Positions 55,101-64,000 of a stretch of 64,000 bases of DNA are shown piece after piece (positions within the stretch are counted from its first letter, which is position 1; each line of letters starts with the position of its first letter). Location of the stretch: positions 1 through 64,000 of the forward strand of contig NZ_AUCW01000013.1 in NCBI RefSeq assembly GCF_000429965.1. Reading direction: 5' to 3'. The notes under the pieces are model-generated. The model ran no database searches. It was not told the DNA's origin and was given only the letters and a program-made list of their open reading frames with translations. The DNA comes from Desulfogranum mediterraneum DSM 13871 (GTDB lineage: Bacteria > Desulfobacterota > Desulfobulbia > Desulfobulbales > Desulfobulbaceae). The position numbers and the translations under genes are program-made.

Positions 55101-55562
55101 ATAGACCGAAGGTGGGTGGCCAAGGTGACCGATGTCCGCAACTGGTTCTCCTTTGCCGCCTCTGAACGCTACCAGGAGGATGGCAGTGAGTTCGAACACT
55201 ATACCGATACCGGCGGCAAGTCCGGCGGCCAGAAGGAAAAACTGGCCTACACCGTCCTGGCTGCCAGCCTGGTCTATCAGTTCGGCCTGGAGCGTGACGA
55301 GATCACGTCGAGGAGCTTTCGTTTTGTGGTAATCGACGAGGCCTTTGGCCGGGGCTCGGATGAGTCGACCCGTTACGCCCTTAAACTCTTCAAGGAGTTG
55401 AACCTCCAACTGCTGATCGTCACCCCCCTGCAGAAAATCCATATCATAGAGCCCTATGTTGCCTCGGTGGGCTTTGTCCATAACGAGGGGGGCAGGGAGT
55501 CCCAGCTGCGCAACCTGACCATAGAGGAGTATAGGGAAGAGCGGGAGGCCAGAGCCGGGTGA
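52188..55562 (+). CDS. jetC: Wadjet component JetC (SMC/MukB-like ATPase)
   Basis: 1124 aa (ATG 52188; a GTG at 52185 is the alternative). Walker [16 protein letters not shown] (about residue 50), two long coiled-coil arms around a central hinge region (about residues 300-850), ABC signature [11 protein letters not shown] (about 1010), and Walker [18 protein letters not shown] (about 1043). This is the DNA loop-extruding motor of Wadjet, which recognises small circular DNA. All catalytic motifs are intact. Confidence 0.94.
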   Translation: MQIQNPLFDLVASDAAAGFRLERLELYNWGTFDQKVWTLHPRGANCLLTGDIGSGKSTIVDAVTTLFVPAQRIAFNKAAGAEKKERSLRSYVRGFYKTERSEFGSAATPVALRDHNDYSVILGVFFNQGYNQQITLAQVFWSKDKQGQPERYYLVARRPLSIAEDFSRFGSDLGKLRKRLRGTKGIELFDSFTLYCAEFRRQFGIKSEQALELFHQTVSMKSVGNLTDFVRAHMLEAFDVQADISALIAHFDDLNRAHQAVLKAKEQIRQLTPLVEESARHQELAETTGSLRRSRDGLHAYFSELRTELLHKRLRKLGEEAQRLQQKIAAIERQKSAQAGKRDALKQAIAENGGDRLEQLKAAIEAATSQKKSRKTRAERYNELALAVDLAPVESEETFLNNSSELPRLSAQHAANANELQESITTEAVQLERRREQQRELDQELTSLRERQSNISAKLIRIRQGLCAALELEEEQMPFVGELLQVREEESAWEGAAERVLHNFGLSLLVPEQHYSAVASYVDRTHLQGRLVYYRVRLEQLRPAESCGPQSLVHKLAIKPDSEFSLWLEYELSRRFNYNCCEDLEQFRREKQAITRAGQIKSGGRRHEKDDRHGLNDRSRFILGWNNRQKMAAIAHELGQCKELIQEIAARISSFQQLLSKVQERLNTLRLLDEFREYHEQDWQHEARKIHDLVQERRALESSSDTLATLNRQLDTVEAELLNLEKKERQLLGRAGTLEEKQRQAGSELEQCRLAVEEVKEEERPTLFGSLDSVREEALGPHQLSVESCANREQEMRSWFKAKIDRNDGRLQRLVNRVTAAMHSYCNQFPAETQEVDRNIEAAFEYQQMLAALRADNLPKYELRFKELLNQNTIREVVRFRARLDQQNQTIRERIEQINTSLAAIEYNPGRYIELENAVSRDTEIRDFRRQLNACTEDSVSGSGEEQYAEHKFHQVRQLIERFRGRETLSEIDRRWVAKVTDVRNWFSFAASERYQEDGSEFEHYTDTGGKSGGQKEKLAYTVLAASLVYQFGLERDEITSRSFRFVVIDEAFGRGSDESTRYALKLFKELNLQLLIVTPLQKIHIIEPYVASVGFVHNEGGRESQLRNLTIEEYREEREARAG

Positions 55563-56743
55563 ACGCTTGGACCGGGACAGGGGATATCCGCAGAAAACTG
55601 GAACGCGAATGGGAGCAGGGAAAGATCCTGGCCGCCAGGTTAGGAGGGGATTCTTCCTATCCGCGGAGGATTCCATTAAAAGGGCCCCAGGCAGGCCAGT
55701 GGGCCCTGGAGTACGATGCAGCCAGGGCCTGGGTTGCAGCGCTCTCCCAGGGGGAAGAGGAGGGTGGTTTTACCCTGGAATGGCAGGAGGTGAACCTTCG
55801 CCGACTGGGCCGCAACAGGATCCCCAAGGCGCTGCTCTTCAGCTCTGAAGAATCACTGCTCCGCTTTATCAACAAGGATAAGGCAGCGACTCGCTTTGAT
55901 CTGCTCTCTGCTCAAATCCTGGCCCAGTTTCCGGAACTCCGGTCCTGGCTGGAGCGACGCCCTCTGGTCGCCCTCCGACACCACCGGGAATGGCCGCGGC
56001 TCCTGGCCGTTATCCACTACCTCAAGGCGCATCCCCACCCGGGGATCTACCTCCGCCAACTCCCCATCCCGGAGGTGGACACCAAGTTCATGGAACAGCA
56101 TCGAAAGCTCTTAGCTGAACTGCTGGATCTGAGCCTGCCCCCTGAGCTGATTGACCGGAACGCCACAGGCGCTGCAGGGTTCTGCCAACGCTACGGCTTT
56201 CTCCCCAAACCGGTACAGCTTCGCTTTCGGCTGCTCGACCCCAGGCTCTACCTCCACGGCCTCTCGGACCTGCAGATCCCGGTGACTGACTTCGGCCGCC
56301 TAGAGCTTGCCGTGGACCAGGTCTTTATCACCGAAAACGAGATCAACGGCCTGGCCTTCCCTGAGGTGGAGAGGGCGCTGATCATCTTCGGGCTGGGATT
56401 CGGTCTGGAGCGGTTGGCCGGGATCGACTGGCTGGTCGACAAAAAGATCAACTACTGGGGCGATATCGACAGCCACGGTTTCGTGATGCTGGACCAGCTC
56501 CGCGCCGCCTTCCCCCAGGCACGCTCCTTGCTCATGGACCGGGAGACCTTACTGGCCCACCGCCCGCTCTGGGGCCGGGAAAAAAGACCCAGCAGACGTG
56601 AGCTCAAGCGCCTGACCCATGGGGAAGAGGAGGTCTATCAACTGCTCCTCCATGATCAACTCGCAGAAGCACTCCGCCTGGAGCAGGAACGGATCGCCTT
56701 CCCTGCGGTGGTAGAGGCCCTTGAAAGACTGGGCGCTGCTTAG
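55559..56743 (+). CDS. jetD: Wadjet component JetD (TOPRIM nuclease, DUF3322/DUF2220)
   Basis: 394 aa from a GTG at 55559 overlapping the jetC stop by 4 bp. The N-terminal DUF3322 part has the DNA-binding arm ([20 protein letters not shown]). The C-terminal TOPRIM domain has the catalytic Glu in [14 protein letters not shown] (about 256) and the DxD in [18 protein letters not shown] (about 298). JetD cleaves plasmid DNA after JetABC has extruded it. With this gene the jetABCD set is complete and looks functional. Confidence 0.93.
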   Translation: MNAWTGTGDIRRKLEREWEQGKILAARLGGDSSYPRRIPLKGPQAGQWALEYDAARAWVAALSQGEEEGGFTLEWQEVNLRRLGRNRIPKALLFSSEESLLRFINKDKAATRFDLLSAQILAQFPELRSWLERRPLVALRHHREWPRLLAVIHYLKAHPHPGIYLRQLPIPEVDTKFMEQHRKLLAELLDLSLPPELIDRNATGAAGFCQRYGFLPKPVQLRFRLLDPRLYLHGLSDLQIPVTDFGRLELAVDQVFITENEINGLAFPEVERALIIFGLGFGLERLAGIDWLVDKKINYWGDIDSHGFVMLDQLRAAFPQARSLLMDRETLLAHRPLWGREKRPSRRELKRLTHGEEEVYQLLLHDQLAEALRLEQERIAFPAVVEALERLGAA

Positions 56744-56922
56744 CTCTGGGGTTGCCTCCAGGGGAAATTTTCCGGACTGCAGGAGCAGAACGTACCGATT
56801 TTGAGGCCTTGCTCCCGGTTCCGAGAGGCCGGTCTCTGCAGACTCGACAACATTACACAATGGTCGCTAACACATCTTTCATTTTACCCCTGTGCATGCC
56901 TAACTCTTGAGGACTATCCCTT

Positions 56923-58325
56923 ATGCCCACCTCCTATACCCCAGCCAATGAAGATATTTTTTTCTTTGACCGAGAAGACCTCCAAGCCCTTGCTGACCAA
57001 GAGCTCATCGGCCAGGGGCTGCGCTGTTTCCAGGATCACAGGGTCCTGGAAATCGATCAGGATGAAAACAGGCTTTGGGCACGGGTGGAAGATGAGGAGT
57101 TCTCTAGCTTTCCCCTGGATATCCAGATTGCAGTAAATGAGGAGGCACAGCTTTTCTTTTCCTGCGACTGCGAACCAAGCCTCAGCGGAATCTGCCTCCA
57201 TCAGCTGGCTGTCCTTTTTGCCTATGCCGATAAACGCCAGGAAATGGACGGCCTGCTCTCCGCCGTGGACACCGCCATCAAGGACCGGATCAAACGGGCC
57301 AAATCAGAGGTGCAGGTTGAGGCGGAGTGGGGCTGAACCTGCAGAGCGGTTCCGCCCTGATCAATCTGGACGTCCCCTGGAACCCGGCTGTACTGGAACA
57401 GCGCAACGGCAGGATTCATCGCCTGGGCCAGACCAGAACAGTCCAGATCATTACCATGGTGGCCCAGGACTCCTATGAAGAACAAGTCCTGAACCTGGTG
57501 GGCAGCAAGCAGAATCTGTTTGATAATGTGGTCAGGGAAGATGCCAGCGAGGACATGGTCGGCATCTCCAAGAAACTGCTGGAGACCCTGATTGAGGAGC
57601 TGGCAGTGCCCGATGAAAGCGAATCCGCCGTCCCTGCCGGGGAGGCGCCCGGGGAGACCGAGTCTGCAGCCGTTCAAAAGGTGAAACAGCGTGCGCAGGT
57701 CCCGCGGGATACCCACCTGGAGGAGGAGATCCGCTGCTGTATCGAGCGACTACAGGAACAGCTTGGCTCCAGGATTGAACGCATCCTGGGGGCCCAGGGG
57801 GGTCTTATTGCCGTGCTCGACCAGGTGGACGAGGCGGCCGAAGGCCTGGCCGTGGAATTATCGGCAACCATCCCGGTGGCCCTGATCGATCATCTCGCCC
57901 TCAAAGGCCTGGCCAGGTTGGCTGGGGCCTCACCGCTTGCAGGGGCCGAGACCTATTTCCTAAAGGATCAGGAAAAGGATCAGAAAGAAGAGGCAGCTGG
58001 ACCGAGCAGACTTGTCGCCCTGGCCAGGGAAAAGCTGGAGGCGGCAGGGCTGGTCTTCAACCAGCAGTTGGAGAGCGTTGCCCTGGAGCTGTTGTTATCA
58101 GCCCTGCTGGCCAAGGCGGCCGACCTGGCCGGATTGAACCTCCCTCCGGAACCATCGGCGGCCGCTGTCTGGCTCTACAGCGAGGCTCTGCCCAACAAGA
58201 TCTTGACCCAGGATGAAGCCGGCCTGATCATGCGCTGCCAGGGACTCTGCCAGGCCAGCACCGTACCCAGGGAGTTGGTGGCCCAACTGCTGGAAGAGGC
58301 CGGGCAGCTGCTGGAGGAGGCCTGA
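56923..58325 (+). pseudogene. SWIM/SNF2-family helicase gene with the central ATPase core deleted
   Basis: The first frame (56923-57336, 137 aa) is an N-terminal SWIM module: FFSCDCEPSLSGICLHQLAV gives C-x-C...C-x-H. It stops at TGA 57334-57336. The next frame begins in mid-protein at 57321 with GGVGLNLQSGSALINLDVPW and NGRIHRLGQTRT, which are helicase motifs V and VI of SNF2 enzymes, then about 300 C-terminal residues to 58325. Motifs I-IV, several hundred residues, are missing, and the frames do not match at the junction. An 8-bp inverted repeat (TGCAGGTT at 57311, AACCTGCA at 57336) brackets the junction. The GTG at 57327 might still give a 332-aa fragment. Not an active helicase. Confidence 0.82.
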
Positions 58326-58468
58326 ACCGGGGGCCAGCCTCTGCCCTTTGTCCTGGGAAGAAACCGACCCGGATGAGGCTGGAAGAGGCAGCCCCTGGGA
58401 TCCTGCCAGCTGACCGAGAGCTTGATCTTCAAAAAAATATACGGGCCGTAGCGAGACACCTCCTCTGC

Positions 58469-60187
58469 TCAGCCTGACCGCTGCGGCTTCCCTGGAAACG
58501 CCACCCCCTGCTCAGTCTCATCACCGCTCTCCTGGTACTGCGCCATCTCCTGTTCGCAGGCCATCAGGGCCCTGATAATGACCGGATCAAAGCGGCTGCC
58601 GCTCGCCTGCTGCAGCCACTCCAAGGTGGCTCGATACGCTTCCCGGTCATCCTTCTTGCCGGCTGTCCTCACCTCGTAGGCATAGGCTACCGCCAGAATA
58701 CGCGCCTCCAGGGGGATATCCTCACCACTGAGGCCATGGGGATAGCCGAGACCATCCCAATCTTCATGATGAAAGCAGGCAATTTTCTTGGCAATGGTCA
58801 GAAAGCTGCTGCCATGCCCTTCGGCCTCCATCTCCTTGATCACCTCTCCACCGGCCACGGTGTGCTGACGGATGGTATCCCGTTCCAGCTCTGTCAGCGG
58901 GGTGCTCTTCCTGAGCAGGGTATCGGGAACGGCCACCTTGCCGATATCGTGGAGGATCGATGCCTGATAGAGGTCCTTGACAAAGCCGGGGCTCAGCTGC
59001 CGGCCATAGACGGAATCCCGGGCCAGTTGACTGGCAAGGATCCGACAATACTCCCGGATCCGTTCCAGGTGACGCCCTGAGCGCCCCTCCCGGTACTCGG
59101 CAAGCTTGGCCAGGGCCAGGATGGCCGCCTCTTCGGTCTGGCGGATGGTTTCCAGGCTGCGGAGCAACACCTTTTCCAACTGGAGTCTGACCTGGATATC
59201 CCTGAGAATCAGCTGCACCCCGACCACCTCTTGCCGGCGCCGCAGCACAGCCCCCTTAATCTCCATGAACATCCGCTGTCCCCCCTGGTGGAGCAGGGGC
59301 AACTGACAGGGTGCACACTCCTCCTCTCCCTTGAGCATTCCCTGGAGTGCCTCCCGGAGGTCTCCCTGGGACTCCGGCGGCAACAGCGCAAACAGGGTGC
59401 GATGACCATCGATCACCCCTCGGCCGAAGTGACGGAGAAAGGCCTCGTTGGCCCGGAGCAGCACCCCTTGCGGGTTCACCAGGACCACATCATCCACCAG
59501 GCTGTTGAACAGTACCTGGTAGCGTTGTTCAGAACGACGCTGCTGGGCGGTTCGCCGCCTGACTTCCTCTTCCAAACGCAGAGCCTCCTGCTCCAGGGCC
59601 TGGGCGGCCTGCTCCTTTTCAAGGCGAAGGCGCAACTCCTCTTTCCGACCGCTGGTCTCCGTATGACTCTGGGTGGCGGCAATACAGCTGAAACAGAAGA
59701 GAAAGAAAAAATTACTGAAAACCTCTGAAAATTCAGCAGACTCTCCCCCAAAGCCGTTGAGCACGGTCAAGAGGTAAGCGCTGATAAGGAGGAACCCGCT
59801 GCCCAGGGTCTGCAGCGGAGTCAGAGGGGCCAGGGCCGTATAGATGGTCATGACCACGATCAGGCCCACATAGTAGGGGGAGAGGCTTCCCCCCATCTTC
59901 CTGATCATCAGCAGAGCCACCAACCCGGCAAGGATGTAGGCCAAGAGGCCGAGCTCCCGAAACCAGCGTCGCCGGCGGTCATAGTAGTTGGCCAGGAGCA
60001 GCACCATCCCCAGGCAACAGGCCAACGCACGGTAGCCCAGGAAGAGAAAGAAGTAACTGGGAGCGATAATATAATCGAGCAGGCTGAAGCCGACCATCAT
60101 GGCCAGGCCCAGGAAGAGAATCAGGTAGACCCGCCGGTGGTGCAGCTCCCTCAACTCCGTCAGATATCGTTCCTGATCCCATGCCAT
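58469..60187 (-). CDS. Membrane PAS/HD-GYP protein with an altered metal site
   Basis: 572 aa from the ATG at 60187 (GGAGAGGG upstream). Six predicted membrane helices (about residues 18-180), coiled coil, PAS (about 225-340) and a C-terminal HD-GYP domain with LHDIGKVAVPD, the His in IRQHTVAGGE, and CFHHEDWDGLGYPHGLSGED. The last metal ligand, normally Asp in 'AVADvyDAL', is replaced: the segment reads ILAVAYAYEVRTAG. HD-GYP domains hydrolyse c-di-GMP; this paralogue may be inactive or altered. It lies 22 bp after the stop of the second HD-GYP gene in the same operon. Confidence 0.88.
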   Translation of the reverse strand: MAWDQERYLTELRELHHRRVYLILFLGLAMMVGFSLLDYIIAPSYFFLFLGYRALACCLGMVLLLANYYDRRRRWFRELGLLAYILAGLVALLMIRKMGGSLSPYYVGLIVVMTIYTALAPLTPLQTLGSGFLLISAYLLTVLNGFGGESAEFSEVFSNFFFLFCFSCIAATQSHTETSGRKEELRLRLEKEQAAQALEQEALRLEEEVRRRTAQQRRSEQRYQVLFNSLVDDVVLVNPQGVLLRANEAFLRHFGRGVIDGHRTLFALLPPESQGDLREALQGMLKGEEECAPCQLPLLHQGGQRMFMEIKGAVLRRRQEVVGVQLILRDIQVRLQLEKVLLRSLETIRQTEEAAILALAKLAEYREGRSGRHLERIREYCRILASQLARDSVYGRQLSPGFVKDLYQASILHDIGKVAVPDTLLRKSTPLTELERDTIRQHTVAGGEVIKEMEAEGHGSSFLTIAKKIACFHHEDWDGLGYPHGLSGEDIPLEARILAVAYAYEVRTAGKKDDREAYRATLEWLQQASGSRFDPVIIRALMACEQEMAQYQESGDETEQGVAFPGKPQRSG

Positions 60188-60209
60188 GGTCCCTCTCCTC
60201 TGTTCCCCG

Positions 60210-61922
60210 CTAGCTCGGTTCATTGAGCAGCAGCTCCTTGCGCACGGTCCTGAAACGTTGCTCACTGGCAACAAAGGCGTCCACCACCAGCGGATCAAAA
60301 TGACTTCGGTTCTCCCTGCAGATCAGCTCACAGGCATACTCATGGGAGTAGGCCGGTTTATAGCTTCGGCTCGAGGTCAGGGCATCATAGACATCGGCCA
60401 CGGCCACGATCCTCGCTGCCAGGGGGATGGCTTCGGCCCGCAGCCCGTCGGGATAGCCTGAGCCATCCCACCACTCATGATGGCTGCGGGTGATCTCCTG
60501 ACCCATGGTCAGGAAGGAGCCTCCCCCGGAGCGTTGCTCGGCATCTTTGAGGACAAAACTGCCGATCTCACAGTGCTGCTCCATGATCTCCATCTCGGCC
60601 GGGATCAGACGGCCTGGTTTGAGCAGGATCTCATCGGGAATGGCCACCTTGCCGATGTCGTGCAGCACTGCGGTACGATAGAGGTCCACCAGGAAGCTCT
60701 CGCTGATCTTGCCCTGCAGGGAAGAATCCACCCTCAGCTGCTCAGCCAGCAGTCGGCAGTATTCCCGCATCCGATGGAGGTGGGCCCCGGTTTCCCCGTC
60801 CCGGCATTCGGCAAGATGGGCAAGCCCGAAGATCGCCGCCTGTCTGGAGGAATCAAGCAGTTGCCGGGATTCCAGTACCCGCTGCTCCACCGCCTTGATC
60901 ACGCTGATATCGCGGATGATCAGTTGATAGAGGGGGTACTGCTCCACCTCCTCCCCTACCCTGGCCCCGCTCAGCTCCACCTCGATGAGGTCCTGGCCGT
61001 CAGTCTGCAGCTGCAGCTGTCGACCGCTGACCTGGAGGCCGGTTTCCAACCGCTTCAGGATACCTGCAGACCGCTCCCGGCTCCGCTGATCGTAGAGAAA
61101 CTCCGACCAGGATCGCCCTCTCAGGGAGGTATCGTCGGCCGCCAGCACGGCTGCTGCCCTCCTGTTGAACCGCCGGATCCGCCCGCCTGCATCGATGACC
61201 AGGATCAGGTCATCGATGGTCTGATAGAGATCCTTAAAACGGAGTTCCGTCTCCTCCTGCTGGCGCATCCGCTCCTGGACCAAGCCCTCCAGGTTGCCGG
61301 TATACTGACGCAACTCGGCGGTAAGCAGACGCAGACGTTTCTTGGCTGACAGGGAGTGGAGCTGGGTGCGCAGGTCATCCAGACTCTGGATCGCGGTCAC
61401 CCCGACAATGGCAAAGAAGAAGAAGGTGTTGTTCAAGCCATAGCGCAGACTCTGCTCGTCCAGGACTCCGCCGCTGCCGACGACCACCGTGACCACGTAG
61501 ACCAGATACATGGCCGTCCCCAAGCCGACGGCCTCCACAGCGCTGAGGGGCAATACCGAAATCCCGCCGGCCATCATCAGGATGATCCCCACATAGTAAC
61601 CTGAGACAAAACCGCCCAGCTGGACCACCATCAGCGAGATGGTCATGGTTCCCAGGAGCATCCCCAGAACCATCAAGCCGCGGACCAGGCGCATGCCCAG
61701 GGGCTGCCCCAGGAAGACCAGCAGCAGCAACAGGATCACCACAAAGCTGAGACGGTAGAGACCGAACAGAAGCACCAGCTCAGGATAACAGGTGAAATCA
61801 AGGACAAGAAAGAGGGAAAAGAAGATTACCCCCAGCCAGAGACAGACCCGGCTTCTCCGGTAAAAGAGCAGATCCAGCTCGGCTGCCAGCCTGGCGGCAT
61901 CACCATCGCCCGGGCCTGCCAT
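60210..61922 (-). CDS. Membrane PAS/HD-GYP c-di-GMP phosphodiesterase
   Basis: 570 aa. Six membrane helices in the first ~190 residues (WLGVIFFSLFLVLDFTCYPE and onwards), coiled coil, PAS (about 230-350, YQTIDDLILVIDAGGRIRRF), and HD-GYP with complete residues: LHDIGKVAIPD, IMEQHCEIGSFV, SHHEWWDGSGYPDGL, and IVAVADVYDALTSSRSYK. It resembles the downstream gene in architecture and is probably an ancient duplicate. GGAG stands before the ATG, which is 3 bp from the stop of the methyltransferase gene. Confidence 0.92.
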   Translation of the reverse strand: MAGPGDGDAARLAAELDLLFYRRSRVCLWLGVIFFSLFLVLDFTCYPELVLLFGLYRLSFVVILLLLLVFLGQPLGMRLVRGLMVLGMLLGTMTISLMVVQLGGFVSGYYVGIILMMAGGISVLPLSAVEAVGLGTAMYLVYVVTVVVGSGGVLDEQSLRYGLNNTFFFFAIVGVTAIQSLDDLRTQLHSLSAKKRLRLLTAELRQYTGNLEGLVQERMRQQEETELRFKDLYQTIDDLILVIDAGGRIRRFNRRAAAVLAADDTSLRGRSWSEFLYDQRSRERSAGILKRLETGLQVSGRQLQLQTDGQDLIEVELSGARVGEEVEQYPLYQLIIRDISVIKAVEQRVLESRQLLDSSRQAAIFGLAHLAECRDGETGAHLHRMREYCRLLAEQLRVDSSLQGKISESFLVDLYRTAVLHDIGKVAIPDEILLKPGRLIPAEMEIMEQHCEIGSFVLKDAEQRSGGGSFLTMGQEITRSHHEWWDGSGYPDGLRAEAIPLAARIVAVADVYDALTSSRSYKPAYSHEYACELICRENRSHFDPLVVDAFVASEQRFRTVRKELLLNEPS

Positions 61923-61925
61923 GGC

Positions 61926-63446
61926 CTACTCCTTCCTGGCCATGGCAAAGAGGTTCACATCCTGTCGCTCGGCAAGGATGGTCACCTGATCGCCAAAAGG
62001 GGTGGGGGCAAAGAGCTCCCTGAGTTCCTCGGCACTGCGGTAGATCAGCTCCCAGCGGAGCAGCTTGTCCAGAAACAGGGAGTCATCATAGAAGGCAAAG
62101 TTGCCCAGCAAGAGGGTACCGCCAGGCTTGAGGTGCCTGTGGCACTGGCTGACCAGGGCCCTGAACAGACGGGGTTCGAGGTAATCGCAGAGCCCGGCGG
62201 AATAGATGATATCCTGGGGCTCGATGTGGTGCCGCACCCGTCCCAGGGACCATTTGATCACATTCTCACTCATCAGCCGGACCGAGGCCCGATGGGGAAA
62301 GACATTGACATGCTGGTTGGTGTAGCGCAGGGCATCGGAGTCGATGTCCACGCAGAGGGCCTCCACCAGCTCGCTGTAGTCGCAGGCTGCCAGGAAGTCA
62401 AACAACTCGCGGTTGGGTCCGCAGGCCAGGTTCATGATCTTGGTGCTCTTCCCCAGAGCCGCCCGCTCGCCGCTTAAACGGGCCAACTCTGCGGCAAGGA
62501 GCCGGCGCCGCCCCCGGATGGCCAGGGAACCTGGCCGCTGGAGACAGAAGCGGTCGATGATCATGCCCAGGGTACCCTCCCCTGCCGGTTGATCGGCATA
62601 GATGTGCTCCATCATCAAAAAATCACCGGCATAGCCCTTGGGCTTAAAGTAAGCACGCTCGGCAAAACGGCTGCGCATGAAGTAGGGGAAGATCTCTTTA
62701 AAGACATAGCCCCACATCACCTGCTCATAACCGCTGCCGGCCATGCTCTTCTGAAAAAGCGGCAAGGTCTGGTTGAGTCTGGTCAACACCTGATAGCAGC
62801 GCGCTTCACACTCCGGATCCTCTTCCCCCAGGGCCTCCTTCTGCTGGAGTTCATGGGAGAGGTTAAACAACTCGGCCTTGAACCCCTCCATCCGACTGCT
62901 GACCCCGTGCCAGAGCTCGGAGTGCATCAGAGAGACCGGCAGGGGTCTGGACTGGGCATAGCGGCCGGACCTCCGGCTGGAGAGGGATTCGGCATAGCCG
63001 GCAAGAGGTTCCCGCTCACCGGCGATCCTCCTGAACTTATGACAGATCTTCCGGGTGATACTGTTCAGAAAGCGCATGTAGAGCTGGGGATCGGCAGCCT
63101 GCAGCTCTGCCATCACCCGCTGGTTGAACATGGCGATCTTGGCCCCTTCGGCTGCCTTGATATCCCGCACCCTGGATTCACCGTCAAAAAAGCCGATCTC
63201 TCCAAAGAACTCGCCCTCACCGATCAGGGCGACGGTGATCCGGGTGTCATGGGCATCGGTGTAGCTCACCTCAACGCTGCCCCTGTTGACATGGTAGAAG
63301 GCATCGGCAACGGTCTCCGGGGAGAGGATGGACTCACCCGGGGCAAAGGCCAGCTGAACCGCGTGGTCGAGTACCGCGGCCAACAGCTCCTGATCATCCT
63401 GGTCGGCAGCAACCGCATGAGAGGTGGGGACAGGATCTGGTTTCAT
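61926..63446 (-). CDS. Cyclic-nucleotide-binding domain / class I methyltransferase fusion
   Basis: 506 aa from the ATG at 63446 (GGAG 6 nt upstream; the frame is open 7 codons further). The N-terminal cNMP-binding fold (about 20-140) has FYHVNRGSVEVSYTDAHDTR and GEGEFFGEIGFFDGES. A middle helical region follows, then a SAM-dependent methyltransferase (about 330-480) with IMNLACGPNRELFDFLAACD, the acidic DIDSDALRYTN and HLKPGGTLLLGNFAFY. It resembles proteins annotated as 3-hydroxypalmitate methyl ester (PhcB-type signal) synthesis enzymes; the substrate is unverified. First gene of an operon with two HD-GYP proteins. Confidence 0.85.
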   Translation of the reverse strand: MKPDPVPTSHAVAADQDDQELLAAVLDHAVQLAFAPGESILSPETVADAFYHVNRGSVEVSYTDAHDTRITVALIGEGEFFGEIGFFDGESRVRDIKAAEGAKIAMFNQRVMAELQAADPQLYMRFLNSITRKICHKFRRIAGEREPLAGYAESLSSRRSGRYAQSRPLPVSLMHSELWHGVSSRMEGFKAELFNLSHELQQKEALGEEDPECEARCYQVLTRLNQTLPLFQKSMAGSGYEQVMWGYVFKEIFPYFMRSRFAERAYFKPKGYAGDFLMMEHIYADQPAGEGTLGMIIDRFCLQRPGSLAIRGRRRLLAAELARLSGERAALGKSTKIMNLACGPNRELFDFLAACDYSELVEALCVDIDSDALRYTNQHVNVFPHRASVRLMSENVIKWSLGRVRHHIEPQDIIYSAGLCDYLEPRLFRALVSQCHRHLKPGGTLLLGNFAFYDDSLFLDKLLRWELIYRSAEELRELFAPTPFGDQVTILAERQDVNLFAMARKE

Positions 63447-63573
63447 AGAGGCTCCATACCATGGCAAAGGGTTCAGGCCGCCCCCTTGGAGCGGCGCCGA
63501 AAAAAGGGCAGGACGAAATGTTCAAGGCCGGGGCCCAGCCGAACCATAACCATCAAAGGTTCTCCCCGGCTGT

Positions 63574-64000
63574 TTAAAAAATCCTGCTCAGGCCAAGGGT
63601 GAGGGCATGGGCTCCGCCCCCGCTAAAGGTCCCATCCACTCCGGCGATGCCGGCTGCCCCGGGATTGGTCAGCGAACGATTCTTGGTATGATGATACATA
63701 TAGGAGAGGCCGATGCTCAGCTGCTGACTGTAGTGATAGCGGATCCCCAGGGAGTAGACCAGCGCATCGGCGTCCGGCAGCTCAAAGCCCAGGGTTTCGG
63801 CTGGGACAGGGGTTTCTTCCAGGGCAATGCCCAGGGTGGTGGTCAGCCGATCGCTCCAGTCGTACCAGATCCCCAGCCTGAAGGCATCGCTGTCCTGCCA
63901 CTCTTTGCTCAGAGGCAGGTTAAAAACCGCCAAAGGCGGGCTGGTGATGGCCTGGTCAAAGTTGGTGTCGATCTCCTTGAAAACCGACCAGAAGGTTCGA
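63574..64000 (-). CDS. FadL-family outer-membrane transport protein, C-terminal part (runs off window)
   Basis: The minus frame is open from the window edge to the stop at 63574 (142 codons visible). Strand-alternating segments with aromatic girdles (FRLGIWYDWSDRLTTTLGIA, LVYSLGIRYHYSQQLSIGLS) and a terminal ALTLGLSRIF ending in Phe mark an outer-membrane beta-barrel. WSVFKEIDTNFDQAI followed by FNLPLSKEWQDSD fits the FadL/TodX family, which imports hydrophobic compounds such as long-chain fatty acids. Confidence 0.8.
   Translation of the reverse strand, partial: RTFWSVFKEIDTNFDQAITSPPLAVFNLPLSKEWQDSDAFRLGIWYDWSDRLTTTLGIALEETPVPAETLGFELPDADALVYSLGIRYHYSQQLSIGLSYMYHHTKNRSLTNPGAAGIAGVDGTFSGGGAHALTLGLSRIF

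Noticed and set aside
53115-55676. 853-codon minus-strand open frame opposite jetC
   Set aside because: The plus strand encodes JetC with Walker A, signature and Walker B; the antisense frame has no recognisable domain and exists because of the GC-rich codon pattern.

Overview
The window (64 kb, no rRNA, tRNA or CRISPR seen) reads as the chromosome of a Gram-negative, signalling-rich, probably anaerobic bacterium. A desulfobacterial (Desulfobulbales-like) origin is my best guess. It rests on many multi-domain sensor kinases, a TAXI-type binding protein, a bacterial V-type ATPase operon, a LarA-family enzyme and a FadL-type outer-membrane protein. This is inference from gene content; no phylogenetic marker gene is present. 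The first 6 kb are visibly more AT-rich than the rest and start inside an IS30-family transposase.

Layout. 1-6.7 kb: IS30 transposase fragment, TAXI solute receptor, SBP-containing sensor kinase, NtrC-type sigma-54 activator and an arylsulfotransferase-like beta-propeller protein. 6.8-10.3 kb: SWIM zinc-finger protein, a small unknown gene and a LysR regulator. 10.5-20.1 kb (minus strand): a complete V-type ATPase operon in the order G-C-I-K-F-E-A-B-D, followed by a universal stress protein and a STAS/SpoIIAA-like protein. 21.5-25.8 kb: chemoreceptor, LarA-like enzyme, small membrane protein and an FMN flavoprotein. 26.5-34 kb: a phosphorelay set made of a kinase with four tandem periplasmic binding domains, a lone receiver, a REC-PAS-PAS-kinase-REC hybrid and a lone binding protein. 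34.5-37.3 kb: OYE-family oxidoreductase and glycerate 2-kinase. 38.1-39.3 kb: a leishmanolysin-like metalloprotease and the remnant of a CHAT (caspase-like) protease. 39.4-42.5 kb: a kinase / LuxR-type regulator pair. 43-43.4 kb: a second universal stress protein.

43.8-58.3 kb is a DNA-processing and defence region. It holds a 1741-aa DEDD-exonuclease/RecQ/UvrD fusion, the Mn exporter MntP, a full type I Wadjet operon (jetABCD, an SMC-like anti-plasmid system with a TOPRIM nuclease), and a SWIM/SNF2 helicase gene whose centre has been deleted. 58.4-63.4 kb (minus strand): an operon of a cyclic-nucleotide-binding methyltransferase and two membrane HD-GYP proteins, one lacking a metal-binding Asp. 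The right edge holds the end of a FadL-family gene.

Across the window I found seven copies, one strongly degraded, of a ~140-bp intergenic element with ~16-bp terminal inverted repeats. It looks like a MITE. Two copies lie directly against start codons and appear to supply the ribosome-binding site. The most interesting points are this repeat family, the helicase fusion beside Wadjet, and the metalloprotease/CHAT remnant.
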